DNA from: Streptomyces sp. NBC_01707
GTDB lineage: Bacteria > Actinomycetota > Actinomycetes > Streptomycetales > Streptomycetaceae
DNA: 64,000 nt
Direction of reading: 5' to 3'
Assembly: GCF_041438805.1 (NCBI RefSeq)
Contig: NZ_CP109190.1
Coordinates: forward strand, 8,432,001-8,496,000
Shown in pieces: positions 34,581 to 43,766 of the stretch; position 1 is the stretch's first letter; every line of letters starts with the position of its first letter. A program made the translations under genes and the position numbers. Below the pieces are notes generated by a model. It did not search any database and was not told where the DNA came from. It saw only the letters and a list, made by a program, of their open reading frames with translations.

Positions 34581-37500
34581 TTGAGACGACAACTGCCCCG
34601 CCCCCGAGTCCTGTTCAGATCGATGGCCTGTACGGCCGCGCTGCTGATTCCCCTCGGGGCCACTCTGGTCCCTGCCGCTGCCGCCGCCCCCGCTGCCGCC
34701 GTCCCCGCGAGCGCCGCATCGACCGCCACCGCGAAGGCCTTCGCCGACGACGACCCGACCGCCGATGTGCACGGGCTGAAGGGCGAGTACTTCCGGATGT
34801 CCGCCCCGGGCGCCCGCGACTTCGCCGAGCTCGGTGGGGTCGCACTCGACCCGGAGATCAATTTTCCTGGTCTGACCGGGACGTTCGAGTCCACAACGGG
34901 CAGGACGGAGAACACCACAGCCCGCTGGACCGGCAGCATCACAGCCCCCGAGACGGGTGACTACACCTTCGCCGCCAGCGGCGACAACGGCTTCAGGCTC
35001 TCCATCGACGGAAACGTCGTCATCGACCACTGGCTGCCGGACTGGGACAACGAGCAGACCAGCAAACCCGTCTCGCTGACTGCGGGCGAGCCGCACCAGT
35101 TCCGCCTGGAGATGTTCCAGGACACCGGCGGCGCCAACATGTTCCTGCGCTGGTCCAGCGCGAAGCTCAAGAGGCAGATCGTTCCCGAGTCCGCCTTCAC
35201 GCCGCCGGCCGACTTCGAGGTCTACCCGGTCGCGCTGACGGTCACGCAGGACGGACAGCGCCTGCAGGCGACCTTCAAGGACGAGGTCAAGAACCTCGGC
35301 TCCGTGCAGGACCACCTTGCCGTCGAGGCCGACACCTCGCCCATCCCGGTGAAGTCCGTGTCCAAGGCGTCCGACAACTCCCACGCCGTGATCGTCGACC
35401 TGACCGCGCCCGTCCAGAAGGGCCAGCAGGTCCGGGTGGCGTACGACGGGAAGGGCGGGCTCCAGGCGGGCGGCGAGACGGTTCCCCAGATCAGCCGTAC
35501 GGCGAAGAACCTCTCGACGCACCGGCTGACCACGACCTGGGGCGACAAGCTCGACCGCAAGCACCCGCTGCCCGAGTACCCCCGCCCGCAGCAGGTGCGT
35601 GACCGGTGGGAAAACCTCAACGGCCCGTGGGAGTTCGCCGGCGCCGATGCCGACGAGCAGCCGGTCTTCGGCAAGAAGCTCGGCGAGCGCATCACCGTGC
35701 CGTTCCCGGTCGAGTCGCAGCTCTCCGGACTCGAACGCCATGAAGACCACATGTTCTACCGCAAGCTCGTGACCGTTCCCAAGAGCTGGTCCGTCGGCAA
35801 GGGCAAGGGCAAGGACGGCGAGCGGCTGAAGCTCAACTTCGGCGCCGTCGACTACCGGTCGGTGGTCTGGGTCAACGGCACGAAGGTCGCCGAACACACC
35901 GGTGGCTACACCTCTTTCAGCGCCGACATCACCGACGCGATCAAGGGCAGCGGCCCGCAGGAGATCGTCGTCGCCGTCACCGACACGACCGGCCCCGACC
36001 AGCCGAAGGGGAAGCAGTCCGGCAACCCGGGCGGCATCGTCTACACCCCCTCCTCCGGAATCTGGCAGACGGTGTGGATGGAGCCGGTGGCCGTGGCCTC
36101 CGTGGACTCGCTGACCACGACGCCGGACATCGACAGGAGCACCCTCGCCCTGACCGTCAACTCCGCCGCCGCTTCGTCCGGCGCCCGCGTCACGGCGGTC
36201 GCCCGCGACACGAAGGGCCGGGTCGTCGGCACGGTCAGCGGCCGGGCCAACACCCCGCTGAGCCTGCCCGTCAGCAAGCAGCATCTCTGGACCCCCGACG
36301 ACCCGTACCTCTACGACCTCGACGTCACCCTGACGGACGGCCGTTCCAAGGACACCGTCGACAGCTACTTCGGGATGCGCTCCATCGGGATCGCGAAGGT
36401 GGGCGGCTACCAGAAGCTCGTTCTCAACGGGAAGCCGTTCTACTCGCTCGCCATGCTGGACCAGGGATTCTGGCCCGACGGTCTCTACACGCAGCCCAGC
36501 GACGCCGCGCTCACCTTCGACCTCAAGGCACAGAAGGACCTCGGCTTCAACGCCGTGCGCAAGCACATCAAGGTGGAGTCCGCGCGCTGGTACTACCACG
36601 CCGACAAGCTCGGCCTGCTGGTCTGGCAGGACTTCGTCTCCAGCGACATCACCGGTGAGAAGGGCCGGCAGGCCTTCCTCTCCCAGGGCGAGCAGATGAT
36701 GCAGCAGCTCCACAACTCGCCGTCGATCGGCGGCTGGATCGTCTTCAACGAGGGCTGGGGCGAGTGGGACCGCACCGAGACCGGGAAGATCGCCGAGTCG
36801 GTCAAGGCGGCCGACCCGTCCCGAGTCGTCAACGCCCACAGCGGTGTCAACTGCTGCTCCTCGAAGGGTGACTCGGGCAAGGGCGACATCATCGATCACC
36901 ACGACTACCTCAACCGCGAGGCGCCGTTCCCGGACGACCGTGCCGCGATGGACGGCGAGCACGGCGGCTTCACGCTCCGTACCCCCGGACACATGTGGCC
37001 GGGTGCGCCCGCGGCGATCTACAGCGGTGTGGCGGACAAGGACGCCCTGACGGCCAAGTACGTCGACAACACCCGCACGTACTATCTCGCGGCGGCCGAC
37101 GCCGAGCTGTCCGGCTCGGTCTACACCCAGGTCAGCGACCTGGAGAACGAGCTGAACGGACTCTGGACCTACGACCGGCGCGAGATCAAGGTCGACCCGA
37201 AGAAGGTACGGCAGATCAACCAGCAGGTCATCGCCGCCGGTGCGGCCGCGGGACACCGCGACGAGGTGAAGGGCGGCGCCGACTGGCCGCTGGACGAGGG
37301 CAAGGGCACGACATCCGCCGATCTCGGCCCCAACCACAGCAGCCTCACGCTGAGCGAGGGCACCTCCTGGACACCCGGTGTGCACGGTTCGGCGCTGAAG
37401 TTCAACGGCCAGGGGCAGTACGCCCAGACCGGTGGTCCCGCCGTCGACACCACCGGGAACTACACGGTCTCGGCATGGGTGTCGCTGGACTCGCTCCCGG

Positions 37501-37883
37501 GCAACTACGCGACCGCCGTGAGCCAGGACGGCAGGCGGACCGAGAATCCGTTCTACCTCCAGTACGGGCAGGGCGCCTTCGCGTTCAGTACGCCGGGCGG
37601 CAACCGGGCGCGGCTGGAGATGAAGCCGGAGCTCGGCACCTGGTACCACCTCGTGGGTGTGCGCGACGGTGACGAGGTGAAGCTCTACCTCGACGGGAAG
37701 CTCGTGTCGACCGCCGCGGCCGGTCCCGCCGACGTCAGCACCGGGCCGCTCTCCGTGGGGCGTGCCCAGTACGCGGCAGAGAAGGGCGACTTCTGGAACG
37801 GCTCCATCGACCAGGTGAGCGTGTTCGACAGGGCTCTCGGCACCGACGAGGTGAGCGCACTCCACGACAGCCAGCAGCCGTAG
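34581..37883 (+). CDS. Large secreted GH2-family glycosidase with PA14 and LamG domains
   Basis: A 1100-aa protein. After a signal peptide (RSMACTAALLIPLGATLVPAAAAA) come a PA14-type sugar-binding domain (about 65-205, GDNGFRLSIDGNVVIDHW), a GH2 jelly roll and Ig domain (about 320-600), the GH2 barrel with acid/base Glu in IVFNEGWGEWD and a probable nucleophile Glu in DGEHGGF, and a C-terminal LamG/concanavalin-like lectin domain (about 930-1095). It acts on a polysaccharide outside the cell; beta-galactosidase, glucuronidase or mannosidase activity cannot be told apart by eye. TTG 34581 is chosen because GAGG stands 8 bp upstream; an ATG at 34623 would shorten the n-region. Confidence 0.85.
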   Translation: MRRQLPRPRVLFRSMACTAALLIPLGATLVPAAAAAPAAAVPASAASTATAKAFADDDPTADVHGLKGEYFRMSAPGARDFAELGGVALDPEINFPGLTGTFESTTGRTENTTARWTGSITAPETGDYTFAASGDNGFRLSIDGNVVIDHWLPDWDNEQTSKPVSLTAGEPHQFRLEMFQDTGGANMFLRWSSAKLKRQIVPESAFTPPADFEVYPVALTVTQDGQRLQATFKDEVKNLGSVQDHLAVEADTSPIPVKSVSKASDNSHAVIVDLTAPVQKGQQVRVAYDGKGGLQAGGETVPQISRTAKNLSTHRLTTTWGDKLDRKHPLPEYPRPQQVRDRWENLNGPWEFAGADADEQPVFGKKLGERITVPFPVESQLSGLERHEDHMFYRKLVTVPKSWSVGKGKGKDGERLKLNFGAVDYRSVVWVNGTKVAEHTGGYTSFSADITDAIKGSGPQEIVVAVTDTTGPDQPKGKQSGNPGGIVYTPSSGIWQTVWMEPVAVASVDSLTTTPDIDRSTLALTVNSAAASSGARVTAVARDTKGRVVGTVSGRANTPLSLPVSKQHLWTPDDPYLYDLDVTLTDGRSKDTVDSYFGMRSIGIAKVGGYQKLVLNGKPFYSLAMLDQGFWPDGLYTQPSDAALTFDLKAQKDLGFNAVRKHIKVESARWYYHADKLGLLVWQDFVSSDITGEKGRQAFLSQGEQMMQQLHNSPSIGGWIVFNEGWGEWDRTETGKIAESVKAADPSRVVNAHSGVNCCSSKGDSGKGDIIDHHDYLNREAPFPDDRAAMDGEHGGFTLRTPGHMWPGAPAAIYSGVADKDALTAKYVDNTRTYYLAAADAELSGSVYTQVSDLENELNGLWTYDRREIKVDPKKVRQINQQVIAAGAAAGHRDEVKGGADWPLDEGKGTTSADLGPNHSSLTLSEGTSWTPGVHGSALKFNGQGQYAQTGGPAVDTTGNYTVSAWVSLDSLPGNYATAVSQDGRRTENPFYLQYGQGAFAFSTPGGNRARLEMKPELGTWYHLVGVRDGDEVKLYLDGKLVSTAAAGPADVSTGPLSVGRAQYAAEKGDFWNGSIDQVSVFDRALGTDEVSALHDSQQP

Positions 37884-37889
37884 CACGAC

Positions 37890-37939
37890 ACAGGACGGCC
37901 CGGCAGCGACGGAACACCGTCGGTGCCGGGCCGGCCTGT
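37890..37939. terminator. Long bidirectional hairpin terminator
   Basis: Three stacked stems, ACAGG/CCTGT, CGGCCCGGCA/TGCCGGGCCG and CGACGG/CCGTCG, with single mismatches and an AACA loop. It lies between the convergent GH2 and GH127 genes. Confidence 0.85.
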
Positions 37940-37959
37940 GTCGGGAGCGGTCCGTCAGG

Positions 37960-40410
37960 TCACGGAGCCAGCAGTTGCCAGAGGTGGTCGTCGGTGCCGT
38001 TGTCGTCGAATTGGACGACGTGGGCGCTGTCGGCGGTGGACATGTCGTCGACGCCGAGGACCTTGCCGGAGTGGCGGTTGCGGATGCGGTACCAGCCGTC
38101 GCCGTCGGGGACGAGTTGCCAGAGGTGGTCGTCGGTGCCGTTGTCGTCGAATTGGACGACGTGGGCGCTGTCGGCGGTGGACATGTCGTCGACGCCGAGG
38201 ACCTTGCCGGAGTGGCGGTTGCGGATGCGGTACCAGCCGTCGCCGTCGGGGACGAGTTGCCAGAGGTGGTCGTCGGTGCCGTTGTCGTCGAATTGGACGA
38301 CGTGGGCGCTGTCGGCGGTGGACATGTCGTCGACGCCGAGGACCTTGCCCGAGTGCAGATTACGGATCCGGAACCAGCCGTCGGACAGCCACCGGGGAGC
38401 GTCGGGTTCAGCCGTCGGGAACGCTGTGATGCGCAGCCGGGCCGCCCCCATCGGGACGAGCGTGACATCCTCCACCGGCTCGGTGCTCAGCGCGGGGCTG
38501 TCCTGGAGCGGTGCCACGACATGCTCGCCGTCCGCGGTCCATTCGGGGATACGACGCGCGCGTGCGGTCATGGTCAGCGGCGTGCCTTCGAGGGTGAAGG
38601 GGTTGTCGCCGGGCGGGCGGCCGGTGGTGCGGTGCCGCAATGATGCGGTCGGCCGCTGCTTGTCCAGTACGAGCCCGTAGTTCCAGGCCCCGGTGGCGTG
38701 CACCTCGTACTCCGGGAACTGCTCGGTGCCGCCGATGCGCCGGTATTCCTCCCCGATCCGGAGCGAGTATGTGAGCGGCCCGCGGTCGACGCTCACCGCG
38801 CCGTGGTTGTCCGCCCAGGTGCGCACGGTGGTGCGCTGGGGGAAGCGCAGGGTGACCTTGTCCCCGTCGGACCAGTTCCGCTCGATACGGGTGAAGGCCG
38901 GGCCCGCCGGTGCGCCGACGCGACGCCCGTTGACCCTGATCTCGGGCTCGGAGCACCAGGCGGGAACCCTCAGCACCAGTGGGAACCGCAGGTGCTTGGG
39001 CGTCCTCACGGTCAGCGAGACCGTGTCAGTGAAGGGATAGCCGGTCTCCTCGGTGACGGTGACCTCCGTGCCGTCGGCGACCTTGGCCGTGACCTCGCAC
39101 GCGGCGTACATGGCGGCGGCCAGGCCCCCGTCCGGGGTGGCGAGCCAGAGCTCCTCGACGAAGTACGGCCATCCCATGCCGTAGTTGTGCGGGCAGCAGC
39201 GGTACTGATCGACGCCCGGAAGATACGCCTGCATGGCGAAGCCGTTCTGGAACTGCCGCCCGCTCTTGGGGACGTCGTCCAGATCGACGCTGTTGGCGCT
39301 GGTGATGTAGTGGATCGCCCGTCCCGACGGATCCAGCGACGCGGGCAGCGAGTTGAAGGCCAGCTCCTCGCAGCGGTCGGCCCAGAGCGGGTCACCCGTG
39401 ATCCTGGTCAGCAGCTGATGGCTGGCCATGAACTCCACGATGCCGCAGGTCTCGAACCCCTGCCGCGGATCGCGGTGGCCGGGGCGCGCGTTCTCGTCGC
39501 CGGCGAAGCCGCCGCCGGGGAACTGTCCGTACTGGTCCATGACCTTGCCGTACGTCCCGTAGGTGGCCCGGGTGTCGTCGGGCGAACCGCTGCGCAGCGC
39601 GTACTGGGCGGGCTCGCGGAAGCCCTGAGCGATGTTGACGTTGTGCAGGTTGACCAGATTGTCGCCCCAGTCCGCCCCGTTGGTGTGGATCTTGTCGGCC
39701 AGGTCGAGCAGGAAGGTGTCACCGGTGCGGTTGAAGAGCCAGAACACACTGTCCAGGCCGTCGCCCCAACGAAGCGCGATCCAACTCGTGTTGAACGCGC
39801 CCGGACCCTGGGCGTTCATATAGCGGAAGAACTTGCTGAGGAACGGGATGATGCGGCCGTCCCCGCTGTACTCCTGCCACGAGCGCAGCGCCTGTAGGAG
39901 CGGGAGGAACGGCCAGAAGTCCGGGCCGCCGTTCAGTGAGGTACGGAGCGCCTTGGGACCGAAGAAGCCGTCGGGCTGTTGCGTGGTGAGGATCGCGTCG
40001 AACCAGCGGCGCACCGATGCCAGGGCCTTGGCATCCCCGGTGACGATCGCGAGATCGGTGTACCCGCGCAGCCAGTACGGGACCTCCTCCCAGCCGCCGA
40101 GTTCGGGGCGGACCCAGCCGGTGGCGGTGAAGTCGAGGAAGTGCGAGAACTCCTCGTAATGACCGCACAACCCGTCCAGTTGGAGACGGAGTTGGCCGGC
40201 GAGCCAGCCGCGTGCGGTGATCCGGCCCGGCGGGAGCTTCAGGAATGCCGTCGGATGCAGAGGTGCTGCGTTGGGCGAGTAGTGGCCTCCGTGGACGGCT
40301 GCCACCCGGTTTTCGGCGGCGGTCGCGGTCGTGGCCCAGCGGCCGGTCGCGGTCGTGGCGGCCGCGGTGGCCAGTGCGCTGGTCATGAGCTGTCTGCGGT
40401 TCAGGGGCAT
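37960..40410 (-). CDS. Secreted GH127 beta-L-arabinofuranosidase with ricin-type lectin tail
   Basis: An 816-aa protein. The N-terminus has a twin-arginine signal (NRRQLMTSALATAAATT). The GH127 (alpha/alpha)6 barrel spans about 45-640. Zinc-thiolate residues match HypBA1: Glu320-Thr-Cys322 (GFETCGIVEF) and Cys405-Cys406 (YRCCPHN, second or first Cys as nucleophile), with acid/base candidate Glu306 (GDEN). Residues about 675-816 are three ricin-B repeats that are almost identical to each other. It should release beta-L-arabinofuranose or a related furanose from plant glycans. ATG 40410 has GGAG upstream. It is divergent from a furanose-type ABC operon. Confidence 0.88.
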   Translation of the reverse strand: MPLNRRQLMTSALATAAATTATGRWATTATAAENRVAAVHGGHYSPNAAPLHPTAFLKLPPGRITARGWLAGQLRLQLDGLCGHYEEFSHFLDFTATGWVRPELGGWEEVPYWLRGYTDLAIVTGDAKALASVRRWFDAILTTQQPDGFFGPKALRTSLNGGPDFWPFLPLLQALRSWQEYSGDGRIIPFLSKFFRYMNAQGPGAFNTSWIALRWGDGLDSVFWLFNRTGDTFLLDLADKIHTNGADWGDNLVNLHNVNIAQGFREPAQYALRSGSPDDTRATYGTYGKVMDQYGQFPGGGFAGDENARPGHRDPRQGFETCGIVEFMASHQLLTRITGDPLWADRCEELAFNSLPASLDPSGRAIHYITSANSVDLDDVPKSGRQFQNGFAMQAYLPGVDQYRCCPHNYGMGWPYFVEELWLATPDGGLAAAMYAACEVTAKVADGTEVTVTEETGYPFTDTVSLTVRTPKHLRFPLVLRVPAWCSEPEIRVNGRRVGAPAGPAFTRIERNWSDGDKVTLRFPQRTTVRTWADNHGAVSVDRGPLTYSLRIGEEYRRIGGTEQFPEYEVHATGAWNYGLVLDKQRPTASLRHRTTGRPPGDNPFTLEGTPLTMTARARRIPEWTADGEHVVAPLQDSPALSTEPVEDVTLVPMGAARLRITAFPTAEPDAPRWLSDGWFRIRNLHSGKVLGVDDMSTADSAHVVQFDDNGTDDHLWQLVPDGDGWYRIRNRHSGKVLGVDDMSTADSAHVVQFDDNGTDDHLWQLVPDGDGWYRIRNRHSGKVLGVDDMSTADSAHVVQFDDNGTDDHLWQLLAP
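37974..38396. repeat. Three 141-bp tandem repeats in the GH127 lectin tail
   Basis: The unit starts at 37974, 38115 and 38256 with exact 141-bp spacing and encodes 47 residues (GWYRIRNRHSGKVLGVDDMS...DDHLWQL). The first two copies look identical base for base. The third (N-terminal in the protein) diverges only in its last portion, where it reads RIRNLHSGK. Single copies of a normal ricin domain share far less identity, so this reflects recent duplication or gene conversion. Confidence 0.95.
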
Positions 40411-40552
40411 GGAGGGGAGCTCCTGTTCTGGCGGCTCGAGCGGGCAAGGGGGGCGCGTGGTGCGGCCATGACGAACCGGTCCGCGACCGGTCGCCGTTTC
40501 CGCGCATGACAACAACAGCCGTCGCGCCGGGCGTGGCTCGGACGTCAACAGC

Positions 40553-40568
40553 ATTGCAACGTTGGAAA
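40553..40568. promoter_or_regulatory. LacI-type operator 1 (GH127 side)
   Basis: ATTGCAACGTTGGAAA contains the perfect palindrome CAACGTTG inside TT-x-CAACGTTG-x-AA. It lies about 145 bp before the GH127 start, next to a minus-strand TTGACG (40548-40543). It shares its AACGTTG core and flanks with the site at 40732-40747. Confidence 0.65.
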
Positions 40569-40709
40569 CTTGGCGTTCGGCCGTATGACAGCACGCCGTC
40601 CGGAGGCTGTCCAGAGGTGTCGCGTCATCGACTCGCCCTCCATGGGCCGGTCTTGGGCAGTCGCGGGCGTGCGACGCCGACACATTTTGGAAACTCATCG
40701 ACAACGCTC

Positions 40710-40747
40710 TTGCCGCCTGTGCCGCACCGCCTATATAACGTTGTAAA
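40710..40747 (+). promoter_or_regulatory. ABC-operon promoter overlapped by LacI-type operator 2
   Basis: -35 TTGCCG (40710-40715) and -10 TATAAC (40734-40739) are 18 bp apart. The palindrome TATATAACGTTGTAAA (40732-40747) covers the -10, so a bound repressor would block RNA polymerase. The LacI-family gene at the end of the operon is the obvious candidate. The rest of the 522-bp divergent region (40411-40932) shows no gene. Confidence 0.7.
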
Positions 40748-40932
40748 CCGAGCCGCCGACAGGCCGCGCAGGCTCTCACGACCGCAGCTGGAAGCAGCAG
40801 TCCGTGCAGCTCGAAGCGGGGCCGTGAGGAATGCAGTGACATCAGCCGCCGAGCGGCTGATGCATCGTCCAGCCATGCCCCGACCGCACGCCCGCCGGTG
40901 TGCCGTCATCCCGCCAAGGAGCGTCCCCGCGC

Positions 40933-42018
40933 ATGATGATCCAGCGTCGAACCCGTACCCTCGCCGCGGCCTGCCTGCTCGCCGCCACCGCCACGCTGGC
41001 CGCCTCCGGCTGCTCCAAGTCGGAGAGCTCGAACAACGCCGGCGGCGACAGCAGCCAGGAAGCCCAGGCCGCCAAGACCCCGGAGGCCGCTTCGGGTTCC
41101 GGCTGCTCGCTGCAGACCTATGGCGCGCCGAAGCTGGACCTGAAGAACGCGGTGGTCGGCTTCTCCCAGTCGGAGAAGGAGGCCAACCCGTTCCGTATCG
41201 CCGAGACCCAGTCCATCAAGGACGAGGCCGCGAAGATCGGCGTGAAGAAGTTGCTCACCACCAACGCGCAGTCGCAGCTCTCCAAGCAGATCAGCGACAT
41301 CCAGGACATGCTGTCCCAGGGCGCCCAGTTCCTCATCGTCGCGCCGCTGAACTCCGACGGACTGGAGCCGGCCCTCAAGGCGGCCGCGGCGAAGAAGGTC
41401 CCCGTCCTCACCATCGACCGCAAGGTCAACTCCACCGCCTGCAAGGACTACGTGGCCTTCCTCGGCTCCGACTTCGTCGAGCAGGGCAAGCGCGCCGCGG
41501 ACGCGATGATCAAGACGACCGGCGGCAAGGGCAAGATCGCCATCCTCCTCGGGGCGTCGGGCAACAACGTCACCACCGACCGCACCAAGGGCTTCGTCGA
41601 CCAGATCAAGGCGAAGGCGCCGGACATGGAGATCGTCGCCCAGCAGACCGGTGAGTTCGCCCGCGACAAGGGGCAGCAGGTCATGGAGCAGCTCATCCAG
41701 TCCAAGCCCGACATCACCGCCGTCTATGCCGAGAACGACGAGATGGGGCTCGGCGCCGTCACGGCACTGAAGGCCGCCGGGAAGAAGCCCGGCAAGGACG
41801 TCAAGATCGTCTCCGTCGACGGCACCCGCAACGCCGTCCAGGCACTGGTCAACGGCGAGTACAACGCCGTCATCGAGTCGAACCCGCGCTTCGGTCCGCT
41901 GGCCTTCGCCACCGCCCAGAAGTTCTACGGCGGCGAGGAGATCCCGGAGAACGTGATCATCTCCGACCGCGCGTACGACGAGAGCAACGCCAAGGCCTCG
42001 CTCGGCGGCGCGTACTGA
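40933..42018 (+). CDS. Sugar ABC substrate-binding lipoprotein (YtfQ/RbsB type)
   Basis: A 361-aa lipoprotein with lipobox LAASGC (Cys27). The mature part is a pentose/hexose-type binding protein (VVGFSQSEKEANPFRIAETQSIKDEA, LIVAPLNSDGLEP, VLTIDRKV, YAENDEMGLGAV). The stretch around GFSQ...NPFR and DYVAFLGSDFVEQGK resembles the galactofuranose binder YtfQ rather than ribose or xylose binders. Together with the GH127 enzyme it probably captures a furanose sugar such as L-arabinofuranose. ATG 40933 has AAGGAG about 11 nt upstream. A hairpin follows the gene. Confidence 0.88.
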   Translation: MMIQRRTRTLAAACLLAATATLAASGCSKSESSNNAGGDSSQEAQAAKTPEAASGSGCSLQTYGAPKLDLKNAVVGFSQSEKEANPFRIAETQSIKDEAAKIGVKKLLTTNAQSQLSKQISDIQDMLSQGAQFLIVAPLNSDGLEPALKAAAAKKVPVLTIDRKVNSTACKDYVAFLGSDFVEQGKRAADAMIKTTGGKGKIAILLGASGNNVTTDRTKGFVDQIKAKAPDMEIVAQQTGEFARDKGQQVMEQLIQSKPDITAVYAENDEMGLGAVTALKAAGKKPGKDVKIVSVDGTRNAVQALVNGEYNAVIESNPRFGPLAFATAQKFYGGEEIPENVIISDRAYDESNAKASLGGAY

Positions 42019-42054
42019 GCCGTAACGACTCCCGTACCGACTCATCAGGTTCAT

Positions 42055-42086
42055 GCCGCCGTGGCGCTCCCACCCGCCACGGCGGC
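42055..42086 (+). other. Intercistronic stem-loop after the binding-protein gene
   Basis: GCCGCCGTGGC pairs perfectly with GCCACGGCGGC across a 10-nt loop, between binding-protein and ATPase genes. Such hairpins commonly stabilise or partly terminate the message so that the binding protein is made in excess. Confidence 0.7.
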
Positions 42087-42125
42087 TGCGGGCCCACACC
42101 TTGGAACAGCGGAAGGCCAAGATCC

Positions 42126-43766
42126 ATGGCACCACCCGAAGCAGTACCTCGGGCACCGGAGGCGACTGCCCCGCCCGCGGCCGACACCGTCCTCGAAGCC
42201 CGCTCGGTGAGCAAGAGGTTCCCGGGCGTCGTCGCTCTCGACGACGTGACCTTCTCCCTGCGCGCGGGGGAGACCCACGCGCTGGTGGGTGAGAACGGCG
42301 CCGGCAAGTCCACCCTGATCAAGGTACTGACCGGTGTGTACCGGCCCGACGAGGGCGAACTGCGGATGACCGGCCAACAGGTCAGGTTCGCCCGGCCGTT
42401 CGAGGCTCAGCAGGCCGGTATCTCCACGATCTACCAGGAGGTGAACCTCGTCCCGCTGATGAGCGTGGCTCGCAACATCTTCCTGGGCCGCGAGCCGAAG
42501 AACCGCCTCGGCCTCATCGACTTCGGCCGTATGCACCGGGAGGCGGCCGACCTGCTGGACGGCTTCGGCGTACGTGTCGACCCCCGGCGGCCCCTGCACA
42601 CCCTGGGCATCGGCACCCAGCAGATGGTCGCGCTGGCCCGCGCCGTCTCCGTCAACGCCCGGGTCGTCGTCATGGACGAGCCCACCTCCTCGCTCGAACC
42701 GCGCGAGGTCGAGACGCTGTTCCGGGTCATCGAGAACCTGCGCGGCCAGGGCATCGCCGTCCTCTACGTCAGCCACCGCATGGACGAGCTCTACCGGATC
42801 TGCGACCGCGTCACCGTGCTCCGCGACGGCCGCCACATCCACACCGGAGACCTCGCCGACCTCGACCGCATGCAGCTCGTCTCGATGATGCTCGGCCGCG
42901 ACCTGGCCGAGGTCCGCCGCAACGGCACGACCGGCTTCGCCGCCGAGGGTCACGACGCGGCACGCACCCCCGTACTCACCGCGAACGGACTCTCCCGCGA
43001 CCGCCAGCTCCACGACATATCCCTGTCGCTGTACGCCGGTGAAGTACTCGGACTCGGCGGCCTCCTCGGCTCGGGCCGCAGCGAGACGGCGAAGGCCCTG
43101 GCCGGCGCCCTGAGCCTGGACGCGGGCGAGCTCACCGTCGGCGGCCGCAGGCTGCGCCGGCTCACCTCCGCGGGCGCCATCCGCGCCGGCATCAGTCTGT
43201 TGCCCGAGGACCGCAAGGCCGAAGGGATCGTCCCCGGCCTCTCCGTGCGCGAGAACATCGTGCTGGCCGCCATGCCCCGCCTGTCCCGCGCCGGTGTGGT
43301 CTCCCGGACCAAGCAGGACCGCATCGTCGACATCTTCATGAAACGACTGCGGATCAAGGCGGCGAGCCCCGAGCAGAAGGTCGGTGAACTCTCCGGCGGC
43401 AACCAGCAGAAGGTCCTCCTCGCCCGATGGCTCTGCCTGGAGCCCAAGGTCCTCCTGCTCGACGAGCCGACACGCGGCATCGACGTCGGTGCCAAGGCCG
43501 AGGTCCAGAGCCTCATCGACGACCTCGCCGGGGAAGGGCTGGCCGTCCTGCTCATCTCCTCCGACATCGAGGAACTCATCGAGGGTGCCGACCGCATCGT
43601 CGTCCTGCGCGGCGGATCCGTCGCGGGTGAACTGACGGGCGACGACGTCGGCGAGAGCCAGCTGCTCGAAGTGCTCGCCGACCACTCACCGGCGCCCCGC
43701 CCCGACGCGGAGTCGGCACCGGCGCCCACCGGGAAGGCCCCGGCAGCTCAGGAGGACCCTCGATGA
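42126..43766 (+). CDS. Sugar ABC ATPase with two nucleotide-binding domains
   Basis: A 546-aa CUT2-type ATPase. The first domain (about 20-260) has Walker A GENGAGKST and Walker B VVVMDEPTSSL, but a degenerate signature (LGIGTQQMVALARAV). The second (about 275-520) has a degenerate Walker A (GLLGSGRSET), an intact signature LSGGNQQK and Walker B VLLLDEPTRGID. This asymmetric pattern is normal for RbsA/YtfR proteins. It powers the two permeases that follow, the first of which overlaps it by ATGA. Confidence 0.93.
   Translation: MAPPEAVPRAPEATAPPAADTVLEARSVSKRFPGVVALDDVTFSLRAGETHALVGENGAGKSTLIKVLTGVYRPDEGELRMTGQQVRFARPFEAQQAGISTIYQEVNLVPLMSVARNIFLGREPKNRLGLIDFGRMHREAADLLDGFGVRVDPRRPLHTLGIGTQQMVALARAVSVNARVVVMDEPTSSLEPREVETLFRVIENLRGQGIAVLYVSHRMDELYRICDRVTVLRDGRHIHTGDLADLDRMQLVSMMLGRDLAEVRRNGTTGFAAEGHDAARTPVLTANGLSRDRQLHDISLSLYAGEVLGLGGLLGSGRSETAKALAGALSLDAGELTVGGRRLRRLTSAGAIRAGISLLPEDRKAEGIVPGLSVRENIVLAAMPRLSRAGVVSRTKQDRIVDIFMKRLRIKAASPEQKVGELSGGNQQKVLLARWLCLEPKVLLLDEPTRGIDVGAKAEVQSLIDDLAGEGLAVLLISSDIEELIEGADRIVVLRGGSVAGELTGDDVGESQLLEVLADHSPAPRPDAESAPAPTGKAPAAQEDPR

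Noticed and set aside
37974..38396. Regular 141-bp repeats considered as a CRISPR-like or minisatellite array
   Set aside because: The repeat is in frame and encodes ricin-type lectin lobes, with no variable spacers.
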